The notes under the pieces: generated by a model
What the model was told of the DNA's origin: nothing
What the model saw: the letters and a program-made list of their open reading frames with translations, nothing else
The model's database searches: none
In this document: positions 55,742 through 64,000 of the stretch, piece by piece
How positions within the stretch are numbered: position 1 is the first letter of the stretch
Layout of the letters: each line of letters opens with the position of its first letter
Origin: Iamia sp963728655
GTDB taxonomy: Bacteria; Actinomycetota; Acidimicrobiia; Acidimicrobiales; Iamiaceae
DNA length: 64,000 nucleotides
Assembly: GCA_963728655.1 (NCBI GenBank)
Contig: CAVSLD010000003.1
Location: forward strand, 186,001-250,000
Direction of reading: 5' to 3'
Translations under genes and position numbers: made by a program

Positions 55742-58700
55742 ATGCCGCCCATCGACCTCCACGTCGTCGGCTACGGCGCGCCGGCCGCCCGGGCCCTGCG
55801 CGACGTGGTGGCCGCCGCCAAGAGCCGGGAGGCCCTCGCGCCCGTCACCGTCGTGGTGCCCTCCAACCACGTCGGGGTCACCGTGCGCCGCCAGCTGGCC
55901 AGGGGCACCTTCGGGCCCGTCTCCCCCACCGGCCAGGGCCTGGCCGGCGCCACCTTCCTCACGACGTACCGCCTGGCCGAGCTGCTGGGCGCCAACGCCC
56001 TCGCCGGTGAGGGCCGCCGCCCGGTCTCGGTCCCCGTCCTGGCGGCGGCCGTCCGCCAGGTCCTCGCCGACGAGCCGGGCGTCTTCGGTGCGGTGGCCAC
56101 CCACCCCGCCACCGAGGCCGCCCTGGTCGCCTCCTACCGCGAGCTGCGCGACCTGCCCGACACCGCCCTCGCCGTCCTCGCCCGCACCGGACCCCGGGCG
56201 GCCGACGTCGTGCGGGTCCACCGGGCGGTGCGGACCGCCCTCGTCGCGGGGTGGTCCGACGAGGAGGACCTCATGGCGGCCGCTGCGACCCGGGTCGCCA
56301 CCGATCCGGGATCCGTCGACGAGCTGGGCACGGTGGTCGTCCACCTCCCGCAGCGCCTGTCCCTGCACGCGGCTGCGCTGCTGCGGGCGGTGGCCGAGCG
56401 GGCCCCCACCCATGTCGTCGCCGGCACGACGGGACGCCCGGAGGCGGACGCCGAGGTCGCAGTCGGCCTCGCGCGACTCGGTCTGGAGGCCCCCCCGTCT
56501 GAGCCCACGTCCGCCCTCCCGGTCGCCACCGACCGCACCGCCGTGGTCACCACCTCCGACGCCGACGACGAGGTGCGCGCCGTGGTGCGCCGCGTCGTCG
56601 CGCGCCCTGCGCGACGGGACCCCACTCGACCGCGTCGCCATCCTCCACCCCGGCGCCGAGCCCTACGCCCGCCTGCTGCACGAGCACCTCGCCGCGGCCG
56701 GCATCCCCTTCAACGGCCCGTCGTCGGTGCCGCTCTCGGCGCGCGCCGCAGGGCGGGCCCTCGCCGGCCTCCTCGCCCTGCCCGAGGGCGGCTGGACGCG
56801 CCAGGCGCTACTGGGCTGGCTCAACGGCGTCCCCGTGCTCCACGATGGCCACCAACCCCCGCTGGCCCGGTGGGAGCGGCTGTCGCGCGACGCCGGCGTC
56901 GTCGGTGGTCGGGCCCAGTGGGACGTCCGGCTCTCGTCCCGAGCCGACGAGCTCGATGCCGCCGCCGCATCCATCGAGTCCGAGGCCGGACAGGAGGACC
57001 GGGCCGTCCGCCGTCGCCGAGGAGCGGAGGACACCCGGGCCCTGCGCACCTTCGTGCTCGAGCTCGTCGACGACGTGGAGGCCGCCGCCACCGCGCCGAG
57101 GCCCTGGCACGAGCACGCCCGGTGGCTGAGGCGGCTGCTCGATCGCCTGCTCGGTCCGGCCGGTCGGCGCCAGGGGTGGCCCCTCGAGGAGCGCCGAGCG
57201 GCCGAGCGGGTGGAGCTCGCAGTCGACCGCCTGGGCGCCCTCTCCTCGGTCGAGCCCGGCCCGGTGCCCCTCGACGTGGTGGTGCGCACCCTGGAGGTGG
57301 AGCTCGAGGGCGACCTGGGCCGGGTCGGTCGCTTCGGCGAGGGCGTGCTGGTCGGGTCGCTGGCCATGGGCGTCGGCCTCGACCTCGACCTCGTCGCCGT
57401 CGTGGGCATGGCCGAGGGCCTGGTGCCCTCGCCGCCGCGCGACGACTCCCTGCTCCCCGACCGGGAGCGCCAGGCCGCGGGCGGGACCCTCGCCCTCCGG
57501 AGCGACGGCGTCGGCCGCCAGCAGCGCGAGCTGCTCGCCACCCTGGCGGCCGCCTCCTCCCACGTGCTGTCGCATCCCCGCGGCGACCTCCGCCGGAGCA
57601 GCGAGCGGGTGCCGTCCCGGTGGCTCCTCGAGGCCGCCGGCCAGATGGACGGCCGGCGCCTCTGGGCGCGCGACCTCGCCACCCACACGGCCGGCTGGCT
57701 CGTCCACGTGCAGTCGTTCGACCACGGGCTCCGACACCTGGCCGTCCCGGCCACCGCCCAGGAGCACCGGCTGCGCGCCCTGCTGGCCGACGGCGCCGCG
57801 GCGCGCAGCCTCGAGGTGATCGACCGTCTCGGTGATCCCGCCCTGTCCTCCGGGGCAGCCCTCGTGCGAGGACGGTCGTCCCACCGCCTGACCCGCTTCG
57901 ACGGCCGGCTGCCCGCCGGGGCCGTGGCCTCGCCCGCCGACCCGGAGGCGGCCCGCACCGCGTCCCCCACCAGCCTCGAGCGCTGGGCCCGGTGCCCGTT
58001 CGACTACTTCGTGCGGTCCGTCCTCGGCGTGCAGGAGGTCGAGAACCCCGAGGACGCCCTCTCGATCACCGCGCTCGATCGCGGTTCCCTGGTGCACGAC
58101 GTGCTGGAGCGGTTCATCCGCGAGGTCCTCGCGCGGCCCGCCGCCGACCAGCCCTCCCCCGGCGACCGGTGGAGCCCCGCCGACCGCGCCCACGTCCGGG
58201 CGCTGGGCGAGGAGGCGTGCGACCACTACGAGTCGCTCGGTCGCACCGGCCGGCGCGTCATGTGGCACCGCGACCGCGCCGAGATCCTCCAGGAGCTCGA
58301 CCAGACCCTCACCTTCGAGGAGGAGGTCCGCCAGGTGGAGGGCAGCCGCCCGGTGGCGGCCGAGATGGCCTTCGGCGGCGTCGACGAGGGCCCCGTGGTG
58401 GCCCTGCCGCTGCCCGACGGCCGGGAGGTCCGCTTCCGCGGCATGGCCGACCGCATCGACCGCACCGACGCGGGCGGGCTGCTGGTGGTCGACTACAAGA
58501 CCGGCAGCGACCGGAGCTACGGCGGCCTCTCCGAGGACGATCCCGACCAGGGAGGCACCCGCCTGCAGCTCGCTGTCTACGGCGCTGCGGCCCGCGCCAC
58601 CATGGCCGAGCCCGGCGCACCGGTGAAGGCCGAGTACTGGTTCGTCTCGCGCAAGGGGAACTTCCGGCGGAGGGGCTACCCCCTCACGCCCGAGGTCGAG

Positions 58701-58955
58701 TCCCGCATCTCCGAGACCCTCGGCCTCATCGTGGACGGCATCGAGGGCGGGATGTTCCCCGCCCACCCCACCGACCAGGTGGGGATGCCGTTCAACCCGT
58801 GCGCCAGCTGCGACCCGGACTTCCTCGGTGTGGCCGACATGCGCCGGGCGTGGGCCGCCACGTCCGAGGAGGACCCGTCGCTGGCCGGCTACCTGGCGCT
58901 CATCGATCCCGACCGACGCTCGCCCGGCGACGACGAGGAGCCCGGCGATGGGTGA
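55742..58955 (+). CDS. addB: AddB-like helicase/nuclease subunit (PD-(D/E)XK), single frameshift
   Basis: About 1070 residues after removing one extra base near 56602. The N-terminal helicase-like half lacks a Walker A lysine motif (VTVVVPSNHVGVTVRRQLAR in that place), as expected for an inactive AddB motor. The C-terminal nuclease has LERWARCPFDYFVRSVLGV, DRGSLVHDVLERFI, and the catalytic LLVVDYKTG (about 915). CPFDYF at ~751 and PCASC at ~1019 would supply the Fe-S cysteines of AddB-type nucleases. It acts with AddA in end resection for recombination repair. The stop overlaps addA by 8 nt. Confidence 0.85.
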
Positions 58956-61900
58956 ACCTCCCCGGCCTCCGGACCAGGTCGCCCGCGACCGCATCGGCGG
59001 CGACCTCGGCCCGACCCTGTTCGTCGAGGCGGGCGCGGGGTCGGGCAAGACCACCGCGCTGGTCGACCGGGTCCGCGCCCTGGTCACGGTGCCCTCCGAG
59101 CCGGGCGCGGCCCCTGTCCCCCTGCGCGCCGTCGCCGCCATCACCTTCACCGAGAAGGCCGGGGCCGAGCTTCGGGAGCGCCTGCGCGAGACGTTGGAGT
59201 CCACCGCCGAGGGGTCCGGGGACACGCCGGTGGGGCGGGCCGCCAGGACCGCCCTGGCCGAGCTCGACGGCGCCGCCATCGGCACCCTCCACGCCTTCGC
59301 CCAGCGGCTGCTCTCCGAGCACCCCGTCGAGGCCGGGCTGCCGCCCCGCGTCGAGGTGCTCGACGAGGTGAGCTCCGGGGTCGAGTTCGAGCGCCGCTGG
59401 GCCGCCTTCAGCGACGAGCTCTTCGAGGCCGACGCCTACGAGCGGACCCTCCTGCTGCTGTTTGCGGCGGGGGCCAAGCCGGCCACGCCGCACGCCCTCG
59501 CCCGGACCTTCGACAGCAACTGGGACCTGGTCGCCGAGAGGGTGCCCGCCGAGAGCCCTCCGCCCCCGCCGGTGCACAGGCTGGCCGCGCCCGCCCTCGA
59601 CGCCGTCGCCGAGGCCTGCCGGTACCGGACCGCCTGCACCGACCCGACCGACCGCCTGTGCGTGTTCCTCGACGACGTCGCCTCCTGGCTGGCCCACGTC
59701 CGCGGCATCGACGACGAGCTGCAGCTGCTCGACGCGCTGGCCTCCCCCCGCCAGCCGGGCGGCGACAAGGTCGGCTTCAAGCCCGGCAGCAAGGGCTCCA
59801 TGGCCGCGTGGGGCTCCAAGGACCACAAGGCCGAGGCGGCCGACGCGCTGCGCGCCGCGGGGACGGCGGTCGAGGGTGTGGCCGCAGCGGTGGCGACGGC
59901 CTGCGCCCACCACCTGGGGTCGGCCATCCGTCGCTTCACCCTGTCGTCGGCCGAGGAGCGTCGGCGCGAGGGCGCCCTGGAGTTCCACGACCTGCTCGTG
60001 CTGGCCCGGTCCCTGCTGCGCGACCCCGAGCACGGCGCCCGGGTGCGTACCGCGCTGCACGACCGGTACCAGCGCCTGCTGCTCGACGAGTTCCAGGACA
60101 CCGATCCCATCCAGATCGAGCTGGCCGTCCGCATCGCCGCCGCCGATCCCGGAGCCGGCGCGGCCGGCGCCGGGGAGTGGGATGACGTCGAGGTGGCACC
60201 CGGCCGACTGTTCGTGGTGGGCGATCCCAAGCAGTCCATCTACCGCTTCCGGCGCGCCGACATCTCACTGTTCCTGGCCGCTGCCCGCCGCTTCTCCGGT
60301 CCCTGTGGCGAGGGCCTCACCCTCACCACCAACTTCCGCACCGTCGCAGGCGTCATCGCCTGGGTGAACGCCACCTTCGGGCGGCTTCTCGGCGAGGAGC
60401 CGGTGCACGACCTCCTCGTCGAGTCCCAGCCCCACTACACCCCGCTCACCGCCGTCCGAGCCGACCCCCCGGTCGGGCCCACGGTCAGCGTCCTGGGTCG
60501 GTCCCCGCACCCGTACCGCACCCGGGCGGCCGAGGTCCGCACCGCCGAGGCCCAGGAGGTGGTGTCGACGGTGCAGAGGGCGGTGGCCGAGCGCTGGCAG
60601 GTCGACGACCGGGCCGACGGGTGGCGCGACGCCACCCTCGGCGACATCACGATCCTGGTGCCGGCCCGCACCTCGCTGCCGTACCTCGAGGACGCGCTGT
60701 CCGAGGCCGGGATCGCCTACCGGGCCGAGGCCAGCTCGCTGGTCTACGCCTCGCGCGCCATCCGCGACCTGTTGATGGTGCTGCGCGCGGTGGCCGACCC
60801 CACCGACGAGCTGCGGATCGTCTCCTCGCTGCGCACGCCGCTGTTCGGCTGCGGCGACGACGACCTCCACCGCTTCCGGGTCGCGCACGGCGGCCGGTGG
60901 TCCTACCTCGGACGCCAGCCCGAGGGGATGCCCGACGACGACCCCGTGGCCCGAGGCCTGGCCACCCTCCGGGTCTGGCACGACCTGCGGCACTGGGCGT
61001 CGCCCTCCGAGCTGCTCCAGCGCATCGTCGCCGACCGCCGGGCCATGGAGCTGGCCTTCGTCGAGGGCCGTCCCCGCGACGTGTGGCGGCGCATCCGGTT
61101 CGTGGTCGACCAGGCGCGCGCCTGGTCCGATGCCGTCGGCGGGGACCTGCGCGAGTACCTCGACTGGGTGTCGCTGCAGACCGTGGAGGGCGCACGGGTC
61201 GCCGAGGCGGTCCTGCCCGAGACCGACGACGACGCGGTCCGGATCATGACCATCCACGCCGCCAAGGGGCTGGAGTTCCCCATCACCATCCTCTCGGGGC
61301 TCTCCACCTCCCCGAACCACGGACCCCGGCCGGGCGACGCCCGCTTCCCGCCGGAGGGCGGGGTGGCCTACTACCTGGGCAAGAACGCCGAGACCCCCGA
61401 GTTCACGGCCACCAAGCCGGTCGACGAGCAGATGTCCCACGACGAGCGGCTGCGGCTCCTCTACGTGGCCACCACGCGGGCGCGCGACCACCTGGTGGTG
61501 TCGCTGCACCGCGCCGAGAGGCGGACCTCGCCGTCAGCCACGCTGCGGACCAGCGCCGAGGTCCTGGTCGACGGCATGGGCGCCGACGTCCTCGACGCGC
61601 TCCCCGACGGAGCCGACGGCTCGGCGGCCCCGTCCCCTCCCGCCGCACCGCGCCCGGTGTCGGCCCCCGAGCCCTTCGCCGCGTGGGCCGACGCCCAGGC
61701 CGCCGCCCTCGCCGCAGCCCGCCGTCCCACCACCGTGGCGGCCACGACCCTCACCGACGAGGGACGGCCGGACGTCGAGCCGCCCGATGCGCCGGACCTC
61801 GTCGACGGGGCCGTCCCGTCCGCCCCCGACGATGTCCCGCCGGGCCAGCTGCTGCTCGACTTCGCCGCGGCCCGGCCCGATCCCGACCTCGACCGCGCTC

Positions 61901-62514
61901 CCGACGGCGCCGACGCCGGCCTGAGGAAGCGGCCCGGTGACCTGGACCGGCCGCCGTGGCTGAAGGGGCGCTACGGCACGGCGGTCGGACGGGCCGTGCA
62001 CGGCGTGCTCCAGACCGTCCCTCTCGATGCCCACCCCGCCGATGCCCCGGTCCGCGACGCCGTCGCGGCCCAGTGCCAGGCCGAGGCGATCCCCGAGCGC
62101 GACGACACGGTGCGCACCCTGGTCGGCCAGGCCCTGGGGTCCCCATCGGTCGTCGAGGCGAGCGGATCCCCGCACTGGCGAGAGATCTACGTCTGCGCCC
62201 CGGTCGGCGACCGGCTGCTGGAGGGCTACGTGGACCTGCTCTACCGGACGCCCGGGGGCCTGGTCGTGGTCGACTACAAGACGGCGGCCACGGCCGACCC
62301 CTCCGAGCTGGACCGCCGGGTCGACGGCTACCGCACCCAGGGGGCGTCCTACGCGCTCACCGTCGCCCGGACCACGGGTGAGCCCGTCGCGCGCGTCACC
62401 TTCTGCTTCCTCACCCCCGACGGGGTGGTGGAGCGCCACCTCGACGACATCTCCCGTGCCATGGACGAGGTCGAGCGCGCCGTGGAGGCCGACACGGTGG
62501 TCGCCGTCGACTGA
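58948..62514 (+). CDS. addA: AddA-like ATP-dependent helicase/nuclease subunit
   Basis: An intact 1188-residue UvrD-family helicase with C-terminal nuclease. Walker A AGAGSGKTT (~28-36), TFTEKAGAELRERL (motif Ia), LLLDEFQDTDPIQ (motif II, ~377), VVGDPKQSIYRFRRAD (motif III), TIHAAKGLEFPI (motif V) and RLLYVATTRARDHL (motif VI). The nuclease is at VGRAVHGVLQ, LEGYVDLLYRTPGGLVVVDY and KTA (~1108). With AddB it would unwind and degrade DNA ends to load RecA. Start ATG 58948, inside the end of addB. Confidence 0.92.
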   Translation: MGEPPRPPDQVARDRIGGDLGPTLFVEAGAGSGKTTALVDRVRALVTVPSEPGAAPVPLRAVAAITFTEKAGAELRERLRETLESTAEGSGDTPVGRAARTALAELDGAAIGTLHAFAQRLLSEHPVEAGLPPRVEVLDEVSSGVEFERRWAAFSDELFEADAYERTLLLLFAAGAKPATPHALARTFDSNWDLVAERVPAESPPPPPVHRLAAPALDAVAEACRYRTACTDPTDRLCVFLDDVASWLAHVRGIDDELQLLDALASPRQPGGDKVGFKPGSKGSMAAWGSKDHKAEAADALRAAGTAVEGVAAAVATACAHHLGSAIRRFTLSSAEERRREGALEFHDLLVLARSLLRDPEHGARVRTALHDRYQRLLLDEFQDTDPIQIELAVRIAAADPGAGAAGAGEWDDVEVAPGRLFVVGDPKQSIYRFRRADISLFLAAARRFSGPCGEGLTLTTNFRTVAGVIAWVNATFGRLLGEEPVHDLLVESQPHYTPLTAVRADPPVGPTVSVLGRSPHPYRTRAAEVRTAEAQEVVSTVQRAVAERWQVDDRADGWRDATLGDITILVPARTSLPYLEDALSEAGIAYRAEASSLVYASRAIRDLLMVLRAVADPTDELRIVSSLRTPLFGCGDDDLHRFRVAHGGRWSYLGRQPEGMPDDDPVARGLATLRVWHDLRHWASPSELLQRIVADRRAMELAFVEGRPRDVWRRIRFVVDQARAWSDAVGGDLREYLDWVSLQTVEGARVAEAVLPETDDDAVRIMTIHAAKGLEFPITILSGLSTSPNHGPRPGDARFPPEGGVAYYLGKNAETPEFTATKPVDEQMSHDERLRLLYVATTRARDHLVVSLHRAERRTSPSATLRTSAEVLVDGMGADVLDALPDGADGSAAPSPPAAPRPVSAPEPFAAWADAQAAALAAARRPTTVAATTLTDEGRPDVEPPDAPDLVDGAVPSAPDDVPPGQLLLDFAAARPDPDLDRAPDGADAGLRKRPGDLDRPPWLKGRYGTAVGRAVHGVLQTVPLDAHPADAPVRDAVAAQCQAEAIPERDDTVRTLVGQALGSPSVVEASGSPHWREIYVCAPVGDRLLEGYVDLLYRTPGGLVVVDYKTAATADPSELDRRVDGYRTQGASYALTVARTTGEPVARVTFCFLTPDGVVERHLDDISRAMDEVERAVEADTVVAVD

Positions 62515-62523
62515 CGCGAGCCG

Positions 62524-62566
62524 GACGGGCCCGGGCGCGACGACGCCCTGCGGGCCCGGGCTGGGG
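62524..62566 (+). terminator. GC-rich hairpin after addA
   Basis: Two GGGCCCGGGC blocks (each containing the self-complementary GCCCGGGC) separated by ~20 bp, 10 bp beyond the addA stop and 39 bp before the convergent osmC end. Confidence 0.4.
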
Positions 62567-62604
62567 CGGCGCAGGGCGTCGGGGGTGTGCTCAGTCGAGG
62601 GGGC

Positions 62605-63036
62605 TCAGCCGGCGGAGAGGGTGGCGTCGAGGGTGATCTCGGCGCCGGCGAGGACCTTGGAGACGGGGCAGGCCTTCGAGGTCGCCTCGGCGATCTGCTG
62701 GAAGGCGTCGTCGTCGATGCCCGAGACCGTGGCGGTGGTGACGAGCTCGATCCTGGGGATGGAGAACCCGTCGTCGCCCTTCTCCAGGTGCACCTTGGCC
62801 GTCGTCTCCACGCTGTCGGGCACGTGGCCCTCCTTGCCCAGCTCGTTGGCCAGGGCCATCGAGTAGCAGCCGGCGTGGGCCGCGGCGAGCAGCTCCTCGG
62901 GGTTGGTGCCCGAGCCGTCCTCGAAGCGGGACGAGAAGGAGTAGGCGCCGTCGATCGCGCCCGACGACGAGTGCATGGTGCCCTTCCCGTCTCGGAGCGA
63001 GCCTTCCCAGCGGGCATCGGCGTTCCTGGTCGGCAT
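62605..63036 (-). CDS. OsmC family peroxiredoxin-like protein
   Basis: A 143-residue OsmC/Ohr-fold protein: RNADARWEGSLRDGKGTMHS, NPEELLAAAHAGCYSMALAN with the first redox cysteine (Cys57), and AEATSKACPVSKVLAGAEIT with the second (Cys123). The two-cysteine pair fits OsmC-type organic hydroperoxide reductases. It detoxifies hydroperoxides in the cytoplasm. Start ATG 63036 has GAGGAGA upstream. It is divergent from the leuA leader region. Confidence 0.9.
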   Translation of the reverse strand: MPTRNADARWEGSLRDGKGTMHSSSGAIDGAYSFSSRFEDGSGTNPEELLAAAHAGCYSMALANELGKEGHVPDSVETTAKVHLEKGDDGFSIPRIELVTTATVSGIDDDAFQQIAEATSKACPVSKVLAGAEITLDATLSAG

Positions 63037-63119
63037 GGAGGGTCTCCTCGGGTTGCGGACGTGTGTCCAACGCCCTGCCCCCGGGCGGTGTTCCGAACCC
63101 GACCCACGCCCCGCCCGGC

Positions 63120-63148
63120 TTGACAGACGGCGGACGAGGGAGGATGGT
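63120..63148 (+). promoter_or_regulatory. leuA leader promoter (TTGACA, GATGGT)
   Basis: TTGACA at 63120-63125 and, 17 bp on, GATGGT at 63143-63148. This predicts transcription starting at about 63155, at the ATG of the leader peptide (leaderless). Confidence 0.55.
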
Positions 63149-63155
63149 GCTCGGG

Positions 63156-63191
63156 ATGTCCCGCCCGGCCACCCTCCTCCTCCTCATGTAG
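63156..63191 (+). CDS. Leucine-rich leader peptide of leuA
   Basis: An 11-codon ORF MSRPATLLLLM ending in TAG (63189-63191). It contains four consecutive CTC leucine codons, the hallmark of a leucine-responsive attenuator. An ATG at 63144 in the same frame would extend it to 15 codons, but the predicted -10 overlaps that ATG, so 63156 is preferred. It lies 150 bp upstream of leuA on the same strand. Confidence 0.72.
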   Translation: MSRPATLLLLM

Positions 63192-63255
63192 ACGGACGCC
63201 CCACATAGGCGTTCGTCAGCTCCTGAGCCTCCGGGCCGGGAGCTTTCTTCGTTTT
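63191..63255 (+). promoter_or_regulatory. Attenuator: leader hairpin plus T-rich terminator
   Basis: A 10-bp hairpin (63191-63200 with 63208-63217, two G-T pairs allowed) at the leader peptide stop is followed by a terminator hairpin (AGCTCC 63218-63223 with GGAGCT 63239-63244). A T-rich run (63244-63255, including TTTCTTCGTTTT) follows it, unusual in this GC-rich window. Ribosome stalling on the Leu codons would bear on these folds. Confidence 0.65.
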
Positions 63256-63336
63256 CCGGCCCAAGTACGCTCGTCACCAGACGGGCGGGCCGGGCATCTG
63301 ACCGACCCACCCACCCAGACCCCAGCGAGCGATCCC

Positions 63337-64000
63337 ATGGCCCCCGAGCCCACCACCCCGAAGCGCATGCCGTTCGACAAGTACCGCCCGACGGTCCCCG
63401 TCGAGCTGCCCGACCGCACGTGGCCGGACCGCCGGCTCACCGCCGCCCCCCGCTGGTGCGCGGTCGACCTCCGCGACGGCAACCAGGCGCTCATCGACCC
63501 CATGGACCCGCAGCGCAAGCTGACGATGTTCCAGACCCTGGTGAGCATGGGCTACAAGGAGATCGAGGTCGGCTTCCCGTCGGCCAGCGAGCCCGACTTC
63601 GCCTTCGTGCGCCAGCTCGTCGAGGAGGACCTGATCCCCGACGACGTGCACATCCAGGTGCTGACCCAGTGCCGTGACGACCTGATCGCCCGCACCTACG
63701 AGGCCATCGCGGGCGCGCCCCGGGCCATCGTCCACTTCTACAACTCGACCTCCACCCTGCAGCGCAAGGTCGTCTTCGGCCTCGACAAGGACGGCATCAC
63801 CGAGATCGCCGTCAACGCGGCCCGCCTGTGCAAGAAGCTGGAGGAGACGATCCCGGAGACCGCCGTCCGCTACGAGTACTCGCCCGAGAGCTTCACCGGC
63901 ACCGAGCTCGACTACGCGGTGGAGATCTGCGATGCGGTGGCCGAGGTCATCGAGCCCACGCCCGACGACCCGCTGATCATGAACCTGCCGGCCACGGTCG
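63337..64000 (+). CDS. leuA: 2-isopropylmalate synthase (partial, 3' end outside window)
   Basis: The first 221 residues of LeuA. The HMGL-like TIM barrel starts at CAVDLRDGNQALIDPMDPQR, with KLTMFQTLVSMGYKEIEVGF, PSASEPDFAFVRQLVEEDLI, VLTQCRDDLIARTYEAIAG and VHFYNSTSTLQRKVVFG; YEYSPESFTGTELDYAVEIC follows. This is the long actinobacterial LeuA2 type, about 560-600 residues in full. It condenses acetyl-CoA with 2-ketoisovalerate, the committed step of leucine synthesis. Controlled by the attenuator just upstream. Start ATG 63337. Confidence 0.95.
   Translation, partial: MAPEPTTPKRMPFDKYRPTVPVELPDRTWPDRRLTAAPRWCAVDLRDGNQALIDPMDPQRKLTMFQTLVSMGYKEIEVGFPSASEPDFAFVRQLVEEDLIPDDVHIQVLTQCRDDLIARTYEAIAGAPRAIVHFYNSTSTLQRKVVFGLDKDGITEIAVNAARLCKKLEETIPETAVRYEYSPESFTGTELDYAVEICDAVAEVIEPTPDDPLIMNLPATV

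Overview
This is a very GC-rich (by eye well over 70% G+C), gene-dense bacterial chromosome segment. Glucosyl-3-phosphoglycerate synthase, a mycothiol-type DinB protein, an F420-dependent luciferase-like oxidoreductase, many TetR regulators, GTG starts and leaderless promoters point to Actinomycetota. The overall style fits the class Acidimicrobiia (Iamia/Ilumatobacter-like); that last step is inference. No phage, insertion sequence, CRISPR array, tRNA or rRNA was found. Many genes are interrupted by one-base indels, mostly +1 insertions, in otherwise well-conserved proteins. This looks like uncorrected long-read error rather than gene decay, so interrupted genes are reported as single loci with approximate shift positions.

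Layout. 1-7.6 kb: gene tail, DHPS-like protein, gpgS, a hydantoinase remnant, a large BTAD/AAA regulator, and two paralogous tandem-domain genes that share an upstream motif at the same distance. 7.8-13 kb: nucleoside hydrolase, ASCH protein, phosphoribosyltransferase, a C-N hydrolase remnant, HSL-type esterase and a zinc alcohol dehydrogenase. 13-20.8 kb: TetR, DUF885 peptidase-like protein, APH-type kinase, a membrane molybdopterin oxidoreductase, a fasciclin lipoprotein and a Tat-type beta-helix protein. 21-28.4 kb: methyltransferase, CPA1 antiporter, arylsulfotransferase-like lipoprotein, TetR-MFS pair and a diguanylate cyclase. 28.4-34.4 kb: P2-type cation ATPase, acyl-CoA dehydrogenase, and a membrane-anchored degenerate sigma-factor-like protein. 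34.4-41.3 kb: cysS, AraC, MDMPI-like protein, valS, DUF1353 protein. 41.4-46.9 kb: membrane-anchored GH43 protein with a coiled-coil partner, histidine-rich membrane protein, mscS, J-domain protein, TetR, FKBP lipoprotein. 46.9-55.7 kb: a leftward catabolic-looking block (bicupin, alcohol dehydrogenase, AidB-type acyl-CoA dehydrogenase, SDR, MFS), PhzF, and an LLM oxidoreductase. 55.7-64 kb: addB-addA, OsmC, and leuA behind a leucine-codon leader peptide and attenuator.

Cross-cutting signals. (1) A family of 27-29 bp palindromes with core GTGCC-W-GGCAC recurs at five intergenic sites, mostly between gene 3' ends. (2) Two further paired stem-loop repeats lie at 9.5 kb and 36 kb. (3) A -10-like hexamer (T/C/G)ANNNT sits 6-7 nt before about 14 start codons, indicating leaderless transcription. 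(4) Clear palindromic operators precede three genes. (5) Two gene remnants of hydantoin or reductive pyrimidine catabolism lie about 8 kb apart.
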